From CAZSVI01 sp964610205 (GTDB lineage: Bacteria; Bacillota; Clostridia; DSM-8532): a stretch of 38,014 bases of DNA. Below, piece by piece: positions 6,068-13,982 of this stretch. The notes beneath the pieces were generated by a model. That model was not told where the DNA came from and made no database searches. It saw only the letters and a list, made by a program, of their open reading frames with translations. Position numbers and translations under genes: made by a program. Position 1 is the first letter of the stretch, and every line of letters starts with the position of its first letter. Where the stretch lies: NCBI GenBank assembly GCA_964610205.1, contig CAZSVI010000018.1, positions 1 through 38,014 of the forward strand, read 5' to 3'.

Positions 6068-7696
6068 ATGAGAAAAAACGAGAAAGTGGTATTCGTGCTG
6101 CTGGTAGTATTTGTTTTTTTCTGTATGTTTGCAGGCTGCGGCAAAAAAAACAAAAGCTCGGATGCTGCGGCACCAACTACAGTACCGGCAGCTGCTGGGG
6201 CTGACAAAACCATAAATATAAACGTGGGTGCAGGGACGGCCGGAGTTGAGGCATGGTCGGCCGTAGTTGACGGATATACGGGCTTGAATCCGAATGTTAA
6301 AGTTGTTGTTGACCTTAAACCTGGTGAAGGCTACGCCGACTGGATTAGAGCTATGTTCGCTTCACAGAATCCCTCGGCCGATCTTGTAAACATTAACGTG
6401 GCGGGCGCCGCAGCCAGCGGTAAGCAGATTAACTTCATGGAATATGTAAATAATATCAGTCCATATTCCAATAAACCCTGGCGGGAGCAGTTCAACCTGG
6501 AAATGCAGAACAGTATTGACTATGGCAAAAACACACTGTACAGCTTAAGTCTTGAATCTGTACAGGTGTTATGGCTATATAACAAGGATATTTTCGATAA
6601 AGTCGGTATTAAGCCGCCGGCAACCTGGGTAGAATTCGTTGATGTATGTGAGCAGCTTCAGTTGGCAGGATATCAACCTCTTGCGGTTCCCGGGGATTTT
6701 AAAAGCTTCTGGGAAATGCAGGTTGGATGGCTGGCACAGATTTATCTCGATCAGACCACAAGGAGTATGATTGAGGTCTACAGATCCCAGGACGGTGATT
6801 ATAATTATGATCCTGATGTAGACGGAGTTTTCAAGCTTGATATTACCGATCCTTTCAATGACGACCCATGGAAAGTAAACCAGAACCCCATGCGGTATTT
6901 TAATGCGCTGAAAGACGGTATAATTCAACCGGATTCCGTTGGATTTAAAACTGTGATGACCCGATTCAAGGATATATTCCCGAAATATGCCGGTGGGGAT
7001 GCGTTTTTCGGTACAAATGAAAACGGCTGGATAACGCTGTTTTATCAGGGTAAGGCGGCAATTGCCCTTGATGCGACCTGGCGGCTTGCCTATTTTAAAA
7101 ATGATATGGACAGAATCAGAGACGGCAGAGGCTTTAAATTGAATATGAAAACCGTTGAAGGCATAAATGAGTTTCAACTTGGTACCTTCAATATGCCATC
7201 CATGGAAGGTCCGGGTATTGAAGCTCCGGCCAGAACCATAGAAGTATCATCCGGGTCTATCGGCGCGGTGAAGAAAAATAAAGAGCATGATGATCTTGTT
7301 GTGGATTTTCTTATGTATTATACCTCCAGGGAGGGATACAGCAATTACTTAAAAGGACAGGCGTCAGGTGGGGGAGTGCCCGGAGGACCCTGTTTGGTTT
7401 ATGGTGTCGAATTGCCTGCGGATTATGCTGCTTTATTCGAAAACATCTCGTTTATTGGTAACTGCCAGAAAGGCTTTGGAGTGGATATTGCCCGCGGAGC
7501 GCCTGGTGATGTGCAGGAAAGCCTGAGAGAGTGGTACGGGTATACGCAGGACTTTTTTACAGACAAAATTACGGTGGATCAATGGGGCGAATTGCATAAG
7601 GTAAATATCATGAAATATTTCAACGATGCTTTAGTAGCAAAGCACATTAATCCGGGTGACCTTGATAATCCGGCAAATGCGCCAACCGGTGACTAG
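6068..7696 (+). CDS. ABC sugar importer solute-binding lipoprotein (SBP1)
   Basis: 542 residues from ATG 6068, preceded by an AGGGGGAG site. Signal peptide with a lipobox ending FAGC (lipid-anchored Cys near residue 22), then a Ser/Ala/Thr/Pro linker. The rest matches family 1 extracellular solute-binding proteins: VEAWSAVVDGYTGLNPNVKV, then VLWLYNKDIFDKVGI, PATWVEFVDVCEQL and GKAAIALDATWRL. It is about 100 residues longer than typical members. Expected to capture an oligosaccharide for the permease pair encoded next; the neighbouring GH106/GH78 enzymes suggest a rhamnose-containing ligand (inference). Confidence 0.92.
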   Translation: MRKNEKVVFVLLVVFVFFCMFAGCGKKNKSSDAAAPTTVPAAAGADKTININVGAGTAGVEAWSAVVDGYTGLNPNVKVVVDLKPGEGYADWIRAMFASQNPSADLVNINVAGAAASGKQINFMEYVNNISPYSNKPWREQFNLEMQNSIDYGKNTLYSLSLESVQVLWLYNKDIFDKVGIKPPATWVEFVDVCEQLQLAGYQPLAVPGDFKSFWEMQVGWLAQIYLDQTTRSMIEVYRSQDGDYNYDPDVDGVFKLDITDPFNDDPWKVNQNPMRYFNALKDGIIQPDSVGFKTVMTRFKDIFPKYAGGDAFFGTNENGWITLFYQGKAAIALDATWRLAYFKNDMDRIRDGRGFKLNMKTVEGINEFQLGTFNMPSMEGPGIEAPARTIEVSSGSIGAVKKNKEHDDLVVDFLMYYTSREGYSNYLKGQASGGGVPGGPCLVYGVELPADYAALFENISFIGNCQKGFGVDIARGAPGDVQESLREWYGYTQDFFTDKITVDQWGELHKVNIMKYFNDALVAKHINPGDLDNPANAPTGD

Positions 7697-7703
7697 TATA
7701 TAT

Positions 7704-7748
7704 AATAGAGAAAGGCTGATACCAAACCACAGCCTTTCTCTATTATTT
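7704..7748 (+). terminator. intrinsic terminator between SBP1 and permease genes
   Basis: Perfect 15-bp stem: AATAGAGAAAGGCTG (7704-7718) with its complement at 7730-7744, 11-nt loop, then ATTTTAC. Placed 8 nt after the SBP1 stop, it could let part of the transcripts end here, giving more binding protein than permease. Confidence 0.75.
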
Positions 7749-7827
7749 TACATTTGCTAGCGGCAGGTTAAAGCCTTATCCGGACTGAGCATAAAACCAC
7801 AGGCTTTGCAATAGGAGGAGGAATTGA

Positions 7828-9804
7828 ATGAAAATTCGTAAAAACCGGGCAGTATTAGCACTTTTATCTGTTGTCCTGTATATAGTTATCATCTTTACGG
7901 GAAATTCAATATCCCATACGTCGGACATACTACAGCTTTCTAACATCCGAACAGGGTTACAGAACTTCAGTATTGCTTACGATCAGTCCCAGGATATTAC
8001 CTTCATCGGTACTTATAAAAATATCTTAATCGCTTATGACAAAGAGGGTGTAAAACTGTGGGAATTTAAAACGCAAGGCCCGGTCAGGGAAATGAAAGTT
8101 GATGAAGGCAACCGTAAACTTTTTGTCGGATGTGAGGATCGGAATATTTATATCGTCAATATTGATAATGGGGAAGAAGCGGGAAAAATCAATGTCCAGA
8201 GACGAGTGTACAGCATTGATATCAACGAAAATGGTTCCCTTATTGCCGTAACGGCAGGTATAAATCTATTTAAGAATAATCTGATATTATATGATCTATC
8301 GGGAAATCAGATTTTTGATCTTGCTCTTGAATCAATTTCCAGGAAAGTTGCATTCAGCAGCGATTATTCAAAGCTGATAACCGGAAATGACAGAGCTGAA
8401 CTGATCACTTACGACATGAAAGGCAACGAACTTTTTAAAAAGAAGCTGAATTTTGAAATTGTTGGATTTGAAGCAGTGAGAAACTCCGGTATGCTGGCTG
8501 TCTTAACAAAAAACGCCACATATTACTTAATGGATGAAGAGTTTTCAATCTTTGCCAGCGAGACTTACTACGGAGAAGGCATGTCAATAGCAGCACCGCC
8601 AAATCTTGATACTGTAGCAATAGGTAACAGGGAGGGAGATTTCTATGTGGCGGAAAGGGATGGAAAACTCCTGTATACCAAAAGAATTGAAGCGGGTGTA
8701 GCTGCAATTTTATATACGGATGAGAAAGTTATTGCTACCGGGTTTGGAGATATTGTTCGGGAACTTGAAACAGGTAAATTGAATAATATTCTTCATTTAA
8801 GTAAACTGGCATCGGTATTGAAGGTGTTGAAATATACCTTCCCCCTGCTGCTTGCTTTTCTGATTATTATATCAGTAGAGATTTTCAGAAGTTTTACAAT
8901 CAGATTTTTCAAGATTTTGTTTAAATACAGAGTCGCTTACCTCATGCTGATACCAACTTTTGTACTGCTGGCAATTTTTAATTACTATCCGGTAGTGATT
9001 GCACTGATGCGTTCGTTTTCCGATTGGAATATCTACCAGTCTTCGGTGAAGGAGATCAGGTTCGTCGGATTTGATAATTTTGTAAAGATGTTTACCGAAG
9101 GATATTTTCTTTTAGGGCTTAAAAACCTTGTTATTTTAGTTACCACAGGCTTTATAAAAGTTGTCACAGTTCCGTTGCTGGTGGCTGAACTGGTATTCCT
9201 TATGAGAAACGACAGGGCAAAATACTGGTTCCGTTTTTTGTTTGTATTGCCCATAGTAGTACCCGGAGTTGTTATGATATTGATGTGGCAGAGGATTTAT
9301 GACCCCAATATCGGTCTTATCAATGAAACGCTGAGATTGATTGGACTTCAGTCACTCGAGCGGGTATGGCTGGGCGATGCGCAGATAACCATCTGGGCTA
9401 TTGTTTTTATGGGCTTCCCGTTTGTCAATCCATTTGCATTTTTAGTATATTACGGTGGATTAATTGATATACCGCCATCTTTATTTGAGGCTGCAAAAGC
9501 AGACGGCAGCAACAAATGGTGGGATTTTACAAGAATTCAACTGCCTCTGATTACACCGCAGCTTAAGATGCTGATTATTCTTACCTTTATCGGCACGGTT
9601 CAGGATTTCAGCAATGTATTCATATTGACCGGCGGAGGCCCCGGTGTAAGCACTTATGTTCCCGGACTGGAACTGTATTACAATGCTACGCGTTTCGGGC
9701 AGTATGGATACGCTTGCGCTCTTGGTCTGGTCATGTTTATTGCAATTCTTGGAGGCACCGTACTGAACATGAAGATGAGGACAAATGCCGGATATAGTGA
9801 ATGA
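7828..9804 (+). CDS. beta-propeller / MalF-type ABC permease fusion
   Basis: 658 residues after AGGAGGAGG. Order: cytoplasmic start and membrane segment (about 8-27); a roughly 300-residue repetitive beta domain (about 35-330) with WD40/PQQ-like units such as NILIAYDKEGVKLWEFKTQG, NIYIVNIDNGEEAGKI and ELITYDMKGNELFKKKL, spaced about 42 residues, enough for about seven blades; a second membrane segment (about 335-353); then a complete MalF-type core from about 369 with the EAA loop EAAKADGSNKWW near 554. The two added membrane segments put the propeller outside and leave normal permease topology. A usual MalF-like permease of this family has about 300 residues. The propeller may dock SBP1, cell wall glycan or ligand (inference). 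It is followed directly by the MalG-type gene. Confidence 0.9.
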   Translation: MKIRKNRAVLALLSVVLYIVIIFTGNSISHTSDILQLSNIRTGLQNFSIAYDQSQDITFIGTYKNILIAYDKEGVKLWEFKTQGPVREMKVDEGNRKLFVGCEDRNIYIVNIDNGEEAGKINVQRRVYSIDINENGSLIAVTAGINLFKNNLILYDLSGNQIFDLALESISRKVAFSSDYSKLITGNDRAELITYDMKGNELFKKKLNFEIVGFEAVRNSGMLAVLTKNATYYLMDEEFSIFASETYYGEGMSIAAPPNLDTVAIGNREGDFYVAERDGKLLYTKRIEAGVAAILYTDEKVIATGFGDIVRELETGKLNNILHLSKLASVLKVLKYTFPLLLAFLIIISVEIFRSFTIRFFKILFKYRVAYLMLIPTFVLLAIFNYYPVVIALMRSFSDWNIYQSSVKEIRFVGFDNFVKMFTEGYFLLGLKNLVILVTTGFIKVVTVPLLVAELVFLMRNDRAKYWFRFLFVLPIVVPGVVMILMWQRIYDPNIGLINETLRLIGLQSLERVWLGDAQITIWAIVFMGFPFVNPFAFLVYYGGLIDIPPSLFEAAKADGSNKWWDFTRIQLPLITPQLKMLIILTFIGTVQDFSNVFILTGGGPGVSTYVPGLELYYNATRFGQYGYACALGLVMFIAILGGTVLNMKMRTNAGYSE

Positions 9805-9818
9805 GAGGGGAGAACCTT

Positions 9819-10664
9819 ATGTATATGGCAAAACATAAATCCCGGCTGCCTGTTATTATGCAGGTGCTGGTTTATACTATTTCTATTATTTTATTGTTAT
9901 TGGCTTTTGTACCAATTATACTGATGCTTTTTCTGTCAGTTAAATCCAATGCACAAATTTATGACAATTTTTGGTCCCTGCCGGATATAATACACTGGGA
10001 AAACTATAATCTGGCAATAAACATGCTGATTCCAAATATGCTCAATTCTTTATTGCTTGTTCCGATTGCTTCGTTTTTTACAGTATTTCTCGCTTCATTC
10101 AGCGGATATGTTTTTGCCAGGCTGGATTTCCCGGGGAAAAACTTTTTATATCTTTTCATATTGAGTCTGATGATGATTCCGGGCATCCTGACACTCACGC
10201 CATCATACAAATTAATGCAGGATCTGGGTATATACAATTCCTGGTGGGCTCTTCTGCTCCCATGGATATCCGGAGGGCAGGTCTTCGGCATATTATTGTG
10301 CCGTACTTTCATATCAAATCACCCTGCGTCTCTTTTTGAAGCTGCCAGAATTGATGGCGCAACTGAGTTTAAATCTTATTATACCATTGCCCTTCCTTTA
10401 GCAAAACCTATCCTCGCCACATTGTTTATAATGAGTATAATGGGACAATACAATGATTTTATATGGCCGTTGATGGTAATTGAATCCAATTCCAAACAGA
10501 TGATCACTGTTGCGATAAGGATTTTGCAATCTACAACAGGCCCTGTTTTTCTGGGAGCTTTGATCGCCGGTTTTGTATTTACTACTATTCCTCTTGCCAT
10601 ATTGTTTTTATTCGGTTCAAAGCTGTATATTGAAGGTGTTACCTCTGGAGCAATAAAAACCTGA
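9819..10664 (+). CDS. MalG-type ABC sugar permease
   Basis: 281 residues from ATG 9819; GAGAGGGGAG (9803-9812) sits 6 nt upstream, so the in-frame ATG at 9801, which overlaps the previous stop, is less likely. About six membrane segments; EAA loop EAARIDGATEFKSYYTIALP; C terminus EGVTSGAIKT typical of the family. Partner of the propeller-permease fusion. No ATP-binding subunit is encoded nearby, so a shared MsmX/MsmK-type ATPase elsewhere is expected. Confidence 0.93.
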   Translation: MYMAKHKSRLPVIMQVLVYTISIILLLLAFVPIILMLFLSVKSNAQIYDNFWSLPDIIHWENYNLAINMLIPNMLNSLLLVPIASFFTVFLASFSGYVFARLDFPGKNFLYLFILSLMMIPGILTLTPSYKLMQDLGIYNSWWALLLPWISGGQVFGILLCRTFISNHPASLFEAARIDGATEFKSYYTIALPLAKPILATLFIMSIMGQYNDFIWPLMVIESNSKQMITVAIRILQSTTGPVFLGALIAGFVFTTIPLAILFLFGSKLYIEGVTSGAIKT

Positions 10665-10675
10665 TTACATTCTGT

Positions 10676-10764
10676 TACTACAGCGAAAGGTAAGAATCTA
10701 AGGATCTTATAAGCCCAGCGCCAGATGCCGGATAGAAAAAAACTTCATATGTTTCACTGTAGTA
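10676..10764 (+). terminator. long-range inverted repeat after the MalG-type gene
   Basis: TACTACAGCGAAA (10676-10688) is complementary, with one mismatch, to TTTCACTGTAGTA (10752-10764), enclosing about 63 nt with further small pairings. No T run. It may separate transport from hydrolase expression or protect mRNA. Confidence 0.35.
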
Positions 10765-10784
10765 CTACATAGAAAAAATTATAT

Positions 10785-10880
10785 CAAAGCTCTCGGCGTT
10801 CGCAAAAAAACGCGAAAGACAGGCCTTTTACGTCCATTATTTTGACATGTGATTTGCCCAACGCTTACTGAATTTAATGT
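10785..10880 (+). repeat. dispersed intergenic repeat, copy B
   Basis: CAAAGCTCTCGGCGTTCGC start, A-rich AAAAAAACGCG block, AGGC motif, and GATTTGCCCAACGCTTACTG tail. GCGTT near the left end can pair with AACGC near the right end, matching a different pair in copies C and D, so the fold is kept while sequence varies. Lies just upstream of the GH106-like gene. Confidence 0.55.
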
Positions 10881-10919
10881 GCTCCGAAGATGCAGCCTAT
10901 ATCGAAAGGAATAAGCAGA

Positions 10920-13900
10920 ATGCTCAAGAATATCGTAAAAGAAATTAATAACCCTGATATAAGGTATAGGGGAATTCCATTCTGGTCGTGGAATGACCGG
11001 CTTGATCCCGAGGAACTCCGCTGGCAGATAAAACAGATGGAGGAGGCAGGCCTGGGCGGATATTTTATGCATGCTCGTGCCGGTTTGCAGACCCCTTATC
11101 TGGAAGAAGAATGGATGAATTGTGTAAATATCTGTATAGATGAAGGGCATAAGCATGGACTCAAGTCCTGGCTGTATGATGAAAATGGCTATCCCAGCGG
11201 ATTCGCTGCAGGAAAGCTTCCATCCATGGGGGTAGGATACCAGCAGAAATTTCTTAAATTTGAGATTTTAGTGCCGGAGGCAGCAATTGCCGGGCCGAGT
11301 ACATTAGGCTTCTACCGGACAGACGGAGATTACGGGAGGATAGATCCTGCCCGTATTCAATCCGGGGAGAGTGTGCTTCATGCTTACTACGAGGTCAACC
11401 CTTATTTTACTGACTTATTGGATGAGAAAGTGGTAAAGAAATTTATTGAGCTGACATATGATGTTTATTACAATAGGTTCAAGGAACACTTCGGAGACGG
11501 CATTCCTGGAATATTTACAGATGAACCACAGTATGGAAGGGCAGCAGTTCCCTGGTCCTTTGTTCTGCCTGAAAAATTTCAGGAATTATATGGTTATTGT
11601 ATTCTTGATTTTTTATCGGCTTTGTATTATAATACGCCGACATGCAGAAAAGTTAGATACGACTTCTGGAGTACGGTGTCCGAACTGTTTACGGGAGCGG
11701 TTGCCCGGCAGCTTGGAAAATGGTGTGGAGAAAAAGGATGTAAGCTTACAGGACATATTCTTCTGGAGGAGAACATTCAATTTCAGACGATGTGTTCCGG
11801 ATCTGCGATGGGTTTCTACAGACATATGCAGATTCCGGGTATCGATTGGCTCGGCAGGGATATAGGCAATCCGGTTATAGTTAAACAGGTTGCGTCAGTG
11901 GCTGAACAACTGGGTAAGGAACAGGTATTGAGCGAGATGTTTGCGGCGGCAGGATGGGGTGTTTCACTGGAGGAACTGAAGCGGATTGCCGAGTGGCAAT
12001 ATTCACTCGGAGTGAATATTATATGCGCGCACCTTGAGGGTTATTCACTCAGAGGAATGAGAAAAAGGGACCATCCCCCCGGATTGTTTTATCAGACAAA
12101 TTGGTGGAAGGAATACAGAAAATTCAACGATTACTTTGCCCGGCTTGGAATGCTCCTGTCTGAAGGAGCTGTAGCAGTACACATCCTTGTCGTTCACCCG
12201 CTTCGAAGCGGTTGGATTGCTTTTGACGAGAGCTGCTGTAATAATGGCGCAAATAAAGAATTGGAATACATAGACAATAGCTTTGCTGAATTGAGTGAGA
12301 TATTGTCCGGGCTTCATTTGAATTACCATTATGGTGATGAGGAAATTATTTCTGATTATGGAAGCGTAAAAAATGGAGAATTTGTTATTGGGAATTGCAG
12401 CTACAGGGCGGTAATAGTCCCGCCCGCAATAACATTGGAACCGGATACGGTAAGGCTGTTAAAAGACTTTATTAAAGCGGGTGGAAAGGCTTTTGCTTTT
12501 GAGGATTTTCCGTATACGATCAGAGGTGTGGAAGCAGAAGAAATAAAAACGCTTAAAAAGCATTTTACGCTGCTTAAACTGGAACCAGACGATATCAGAG
12601 AAAATCTGGAGGAAGCGTACCGCAGGGAAATAAGCGTGCTGGATGAAAAAAACAGGGAGATTGGTGCGATACTCCACAAAATCAGTTTATACCAGGATGG
12701 AGCTATAGTTTTTCTGTTGAATACCGAAGATCATTTGAGTTATAATGCAATGGTAAGGGTAAAACGTATCGGATATTGCTGCAGTATCAATCTTGAGGAT
12801 TGCAGCGTTACCAGGCTCCCCGCAGTTGAAACACAGGATTATTTAACGATACAGCTTAGTTTTGCACCATGCCAGTCTTATGTAATAGCCATAACCAATG
12901 AACCATTAAGCAGTATTGGTTTTACAGCCAGACAGGCGGCAAAAATGGATACACTGAACCTGAGTAATGTATGGGAGGCAAAAGCTTGCGGTTTAAATTC
13001 AATGACATTGGACTATTGCCAATACTCAGTTGACAATGGTGAGTGGTCCGGGCGCAAACCGGTTATTGCGGTTCAGAAAGAGCTGCTGGAAATAGGGCGT
13101 AGTACGGATATAGCCCTGAAGTTTACATTTGATTCTGCATGCAGCTTTGACAAGTATAAAGAAATGTACCTGGTCATTGAAGAAGCCGGAAAGTACCTTC
13201 TGGAAATCAATAAGAAACAGGTGAAGACAAAGGCAGATGGATGGTGGAAGGATAAGAGTTTTCAAAAAATAGATATTTCAGGAAGGGTGAAGAAGGGGCT
13301 GAATACAGTTGTACTGAAGACGCATTTCCACAGTTCTCCGCAAATAGTCGAAAAGCTGGCAAGAGCAAAACTATTTGAGGCAGAGATGAACATGCTTTCC
13401 TTTGAAAGTGAGGCAGAGAGTATTTATCTGCTGGGGGAGTTCACCGTAACGGCAGATCAGGAGTATATCCGTTTTAATAGAAGAGCGCTTATCCAACAGG
13501 GTAAACTTGTATTGGACAAACAAAGTAAATTTAAGTGTAACGGTGAGATAACGGATTGCGGCTATCCCTTTTACTGCGGCAATTTTCTGCTTGAGCAGTT
13601 GGTTGAGCTGAAGGACATAGAAAAATTCGGCAGCATAATATATAAGATGGACAGGCCAGACAGTGCTTTATCAAGACTATATGTGAACGGAATTGAGGTA
13701 AAGACCTTCCTGTGGGCGCCTTATGAAGCCGATATCCGTTCATATGTAAAAGATGGCGTCAATAAAATTACCCTTGAGTTGATTGGTACGGACAGGAATT
13801 TATTCGGTCCGCACCATCATCCCGAGGGAGAGTTACATTGCCTCGGACCGGCATGTTTCACCGATGCCGGCGGTTGGAGAGACAGTTATTGTTTTATCAG

Positions 13901-13946
13901 CTTCGGTATCAAAGGAACACCACTTATCCAATGCTACCAGCTGTAG
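10920..13946 (+). CDS. GH106-like glycoside hydrolase (alpha-L-rhamnosidase related)
   Basis: 1008 residues from ATG 10920, with AAAGGA 10 nt upstream; the in-frame ATG at 10890 has no site. N-terminal catalytic half starts with the family hallmark (GIPFWSWNDRLDPEELRWQI, EEAGLGGYFMHARAGLQTPY, SWLYDENGYPSG). Conserved acidic stretches are FTDEPQ (Asp201, Glu202) and VLSEMFAAAGWG (Glu339); I do not assign catalytic roles. The C-terminal portion has two beta-sandwich segments, the last (RLYVNGIEVKTFLWAPYEAD) being like the galactose-binding domains in these enzymes. No signal peptide: cytoplasmic. Known family members remove L-rhamnose from pectin side chains. Likely acts with the adjacent GH78. 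Confidence 0.85.
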   Translation: MLKNIVKEINNPDIRYRGIPFWSWNDRLDPEELRWQIKQMEEAGLGGYFMHARAGLQTPYLEEEWMNCVNICIDEGHKHGLKSWLYDENGYPSGFAAGKLPSMGVGYQQKFLKFEILVPEAAIAGPSTLGFYRTDGDYGRIDPARIQSGESVLHAYYEVNPYFTDLLDEKVVKKFIELTYDVYYNRFKEHFGDGIPGIFTDEPQYGRAAVPWSFVLPEKFQELYGYCILDFLSALYYNTPTCRKVRYDFWSTVSELFTGAVARQLGKWCGEKGCKLTGHILLEENIQFQTMCSGSAMGFYRHMQIPGIDWLGRDIGNPVIVKQVASVAEQLGKEQVLSEMFAAAGWGVSLEELKRIAEWQYSLGVNIICAHLEGYSLRGMRKRDHPPGLFYQTNWWKEYRKFNDYFARLGMLLSEGAVAVHILVVHPLRSGWIAFDESCCNNGANKELEYIDNSFAELSEILSGLHLNYHYGDEEIISDYGSVKNGEFVIGNCSYRAVIVPPAITLEPDTVRLLKDFIKAGGKAFAFEDFPYTIRGVEAEEIKTLKKHFTLLKLEPDDIRENLEEAYRREISVLDEKNREIGAILHKISLYQDGAIVFLLNTEDHLSYNAMVRVKRIGYCCSINLEDCSVTRLPAVETQDYLTIQLSFAPCQSYVIAITNEPLSSIGFTARQAAKMDTLNLSNVWEAKACGLNSMTLDYCQYSVDNGEWSGRKPVIAVQKELLEIGRSTDIALKFTFDSACSFDKYKEMYLVIEEAGKYLLEINKKQVKTKADGWWKDKSFQKIDISGRVKKGLNTVVLKTHFHSSPQIVEKLARAKLFEAEMNMLSFESEAESIYLLGEFTVTADQEYIRFNRRALIQQGKLVLDKQSKFKCNGEITDCGYPFYCGNFLLEQLVELKDIEKFGSIIYKMDRPDSALSRLYVNGIEVKTFLWAPYEADIRSYVKDGVNKITLELIGTDRNLFGPHHHPEGELHCLGPACFTDAGGWRDSYCFISFGIKGTPLIQCYQL

Positions 13947-13982
13947 GTTTTTTTAAACTTTATTTTTAGAGGGGAATTTATT

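Noticed and set aside
6575..7177. 200-codon open frame on the minus strand
   Set aside because: Opposite the SBP1 gene; composition typical of a shadow frame.
10890..10919. Earlier ATG for the GH106-like gene
   Set aside because: No Shine-Dalgarno; the ATG at 10920 has AAAGGA at good spacing and gives a family-like N terminus.
10779..11156. 125-codon minus-strand frame crossing the GH106 start
   Set aside because: Covers repeat copy B and the conserved GH106 N terminus; no ribosome site or family match.
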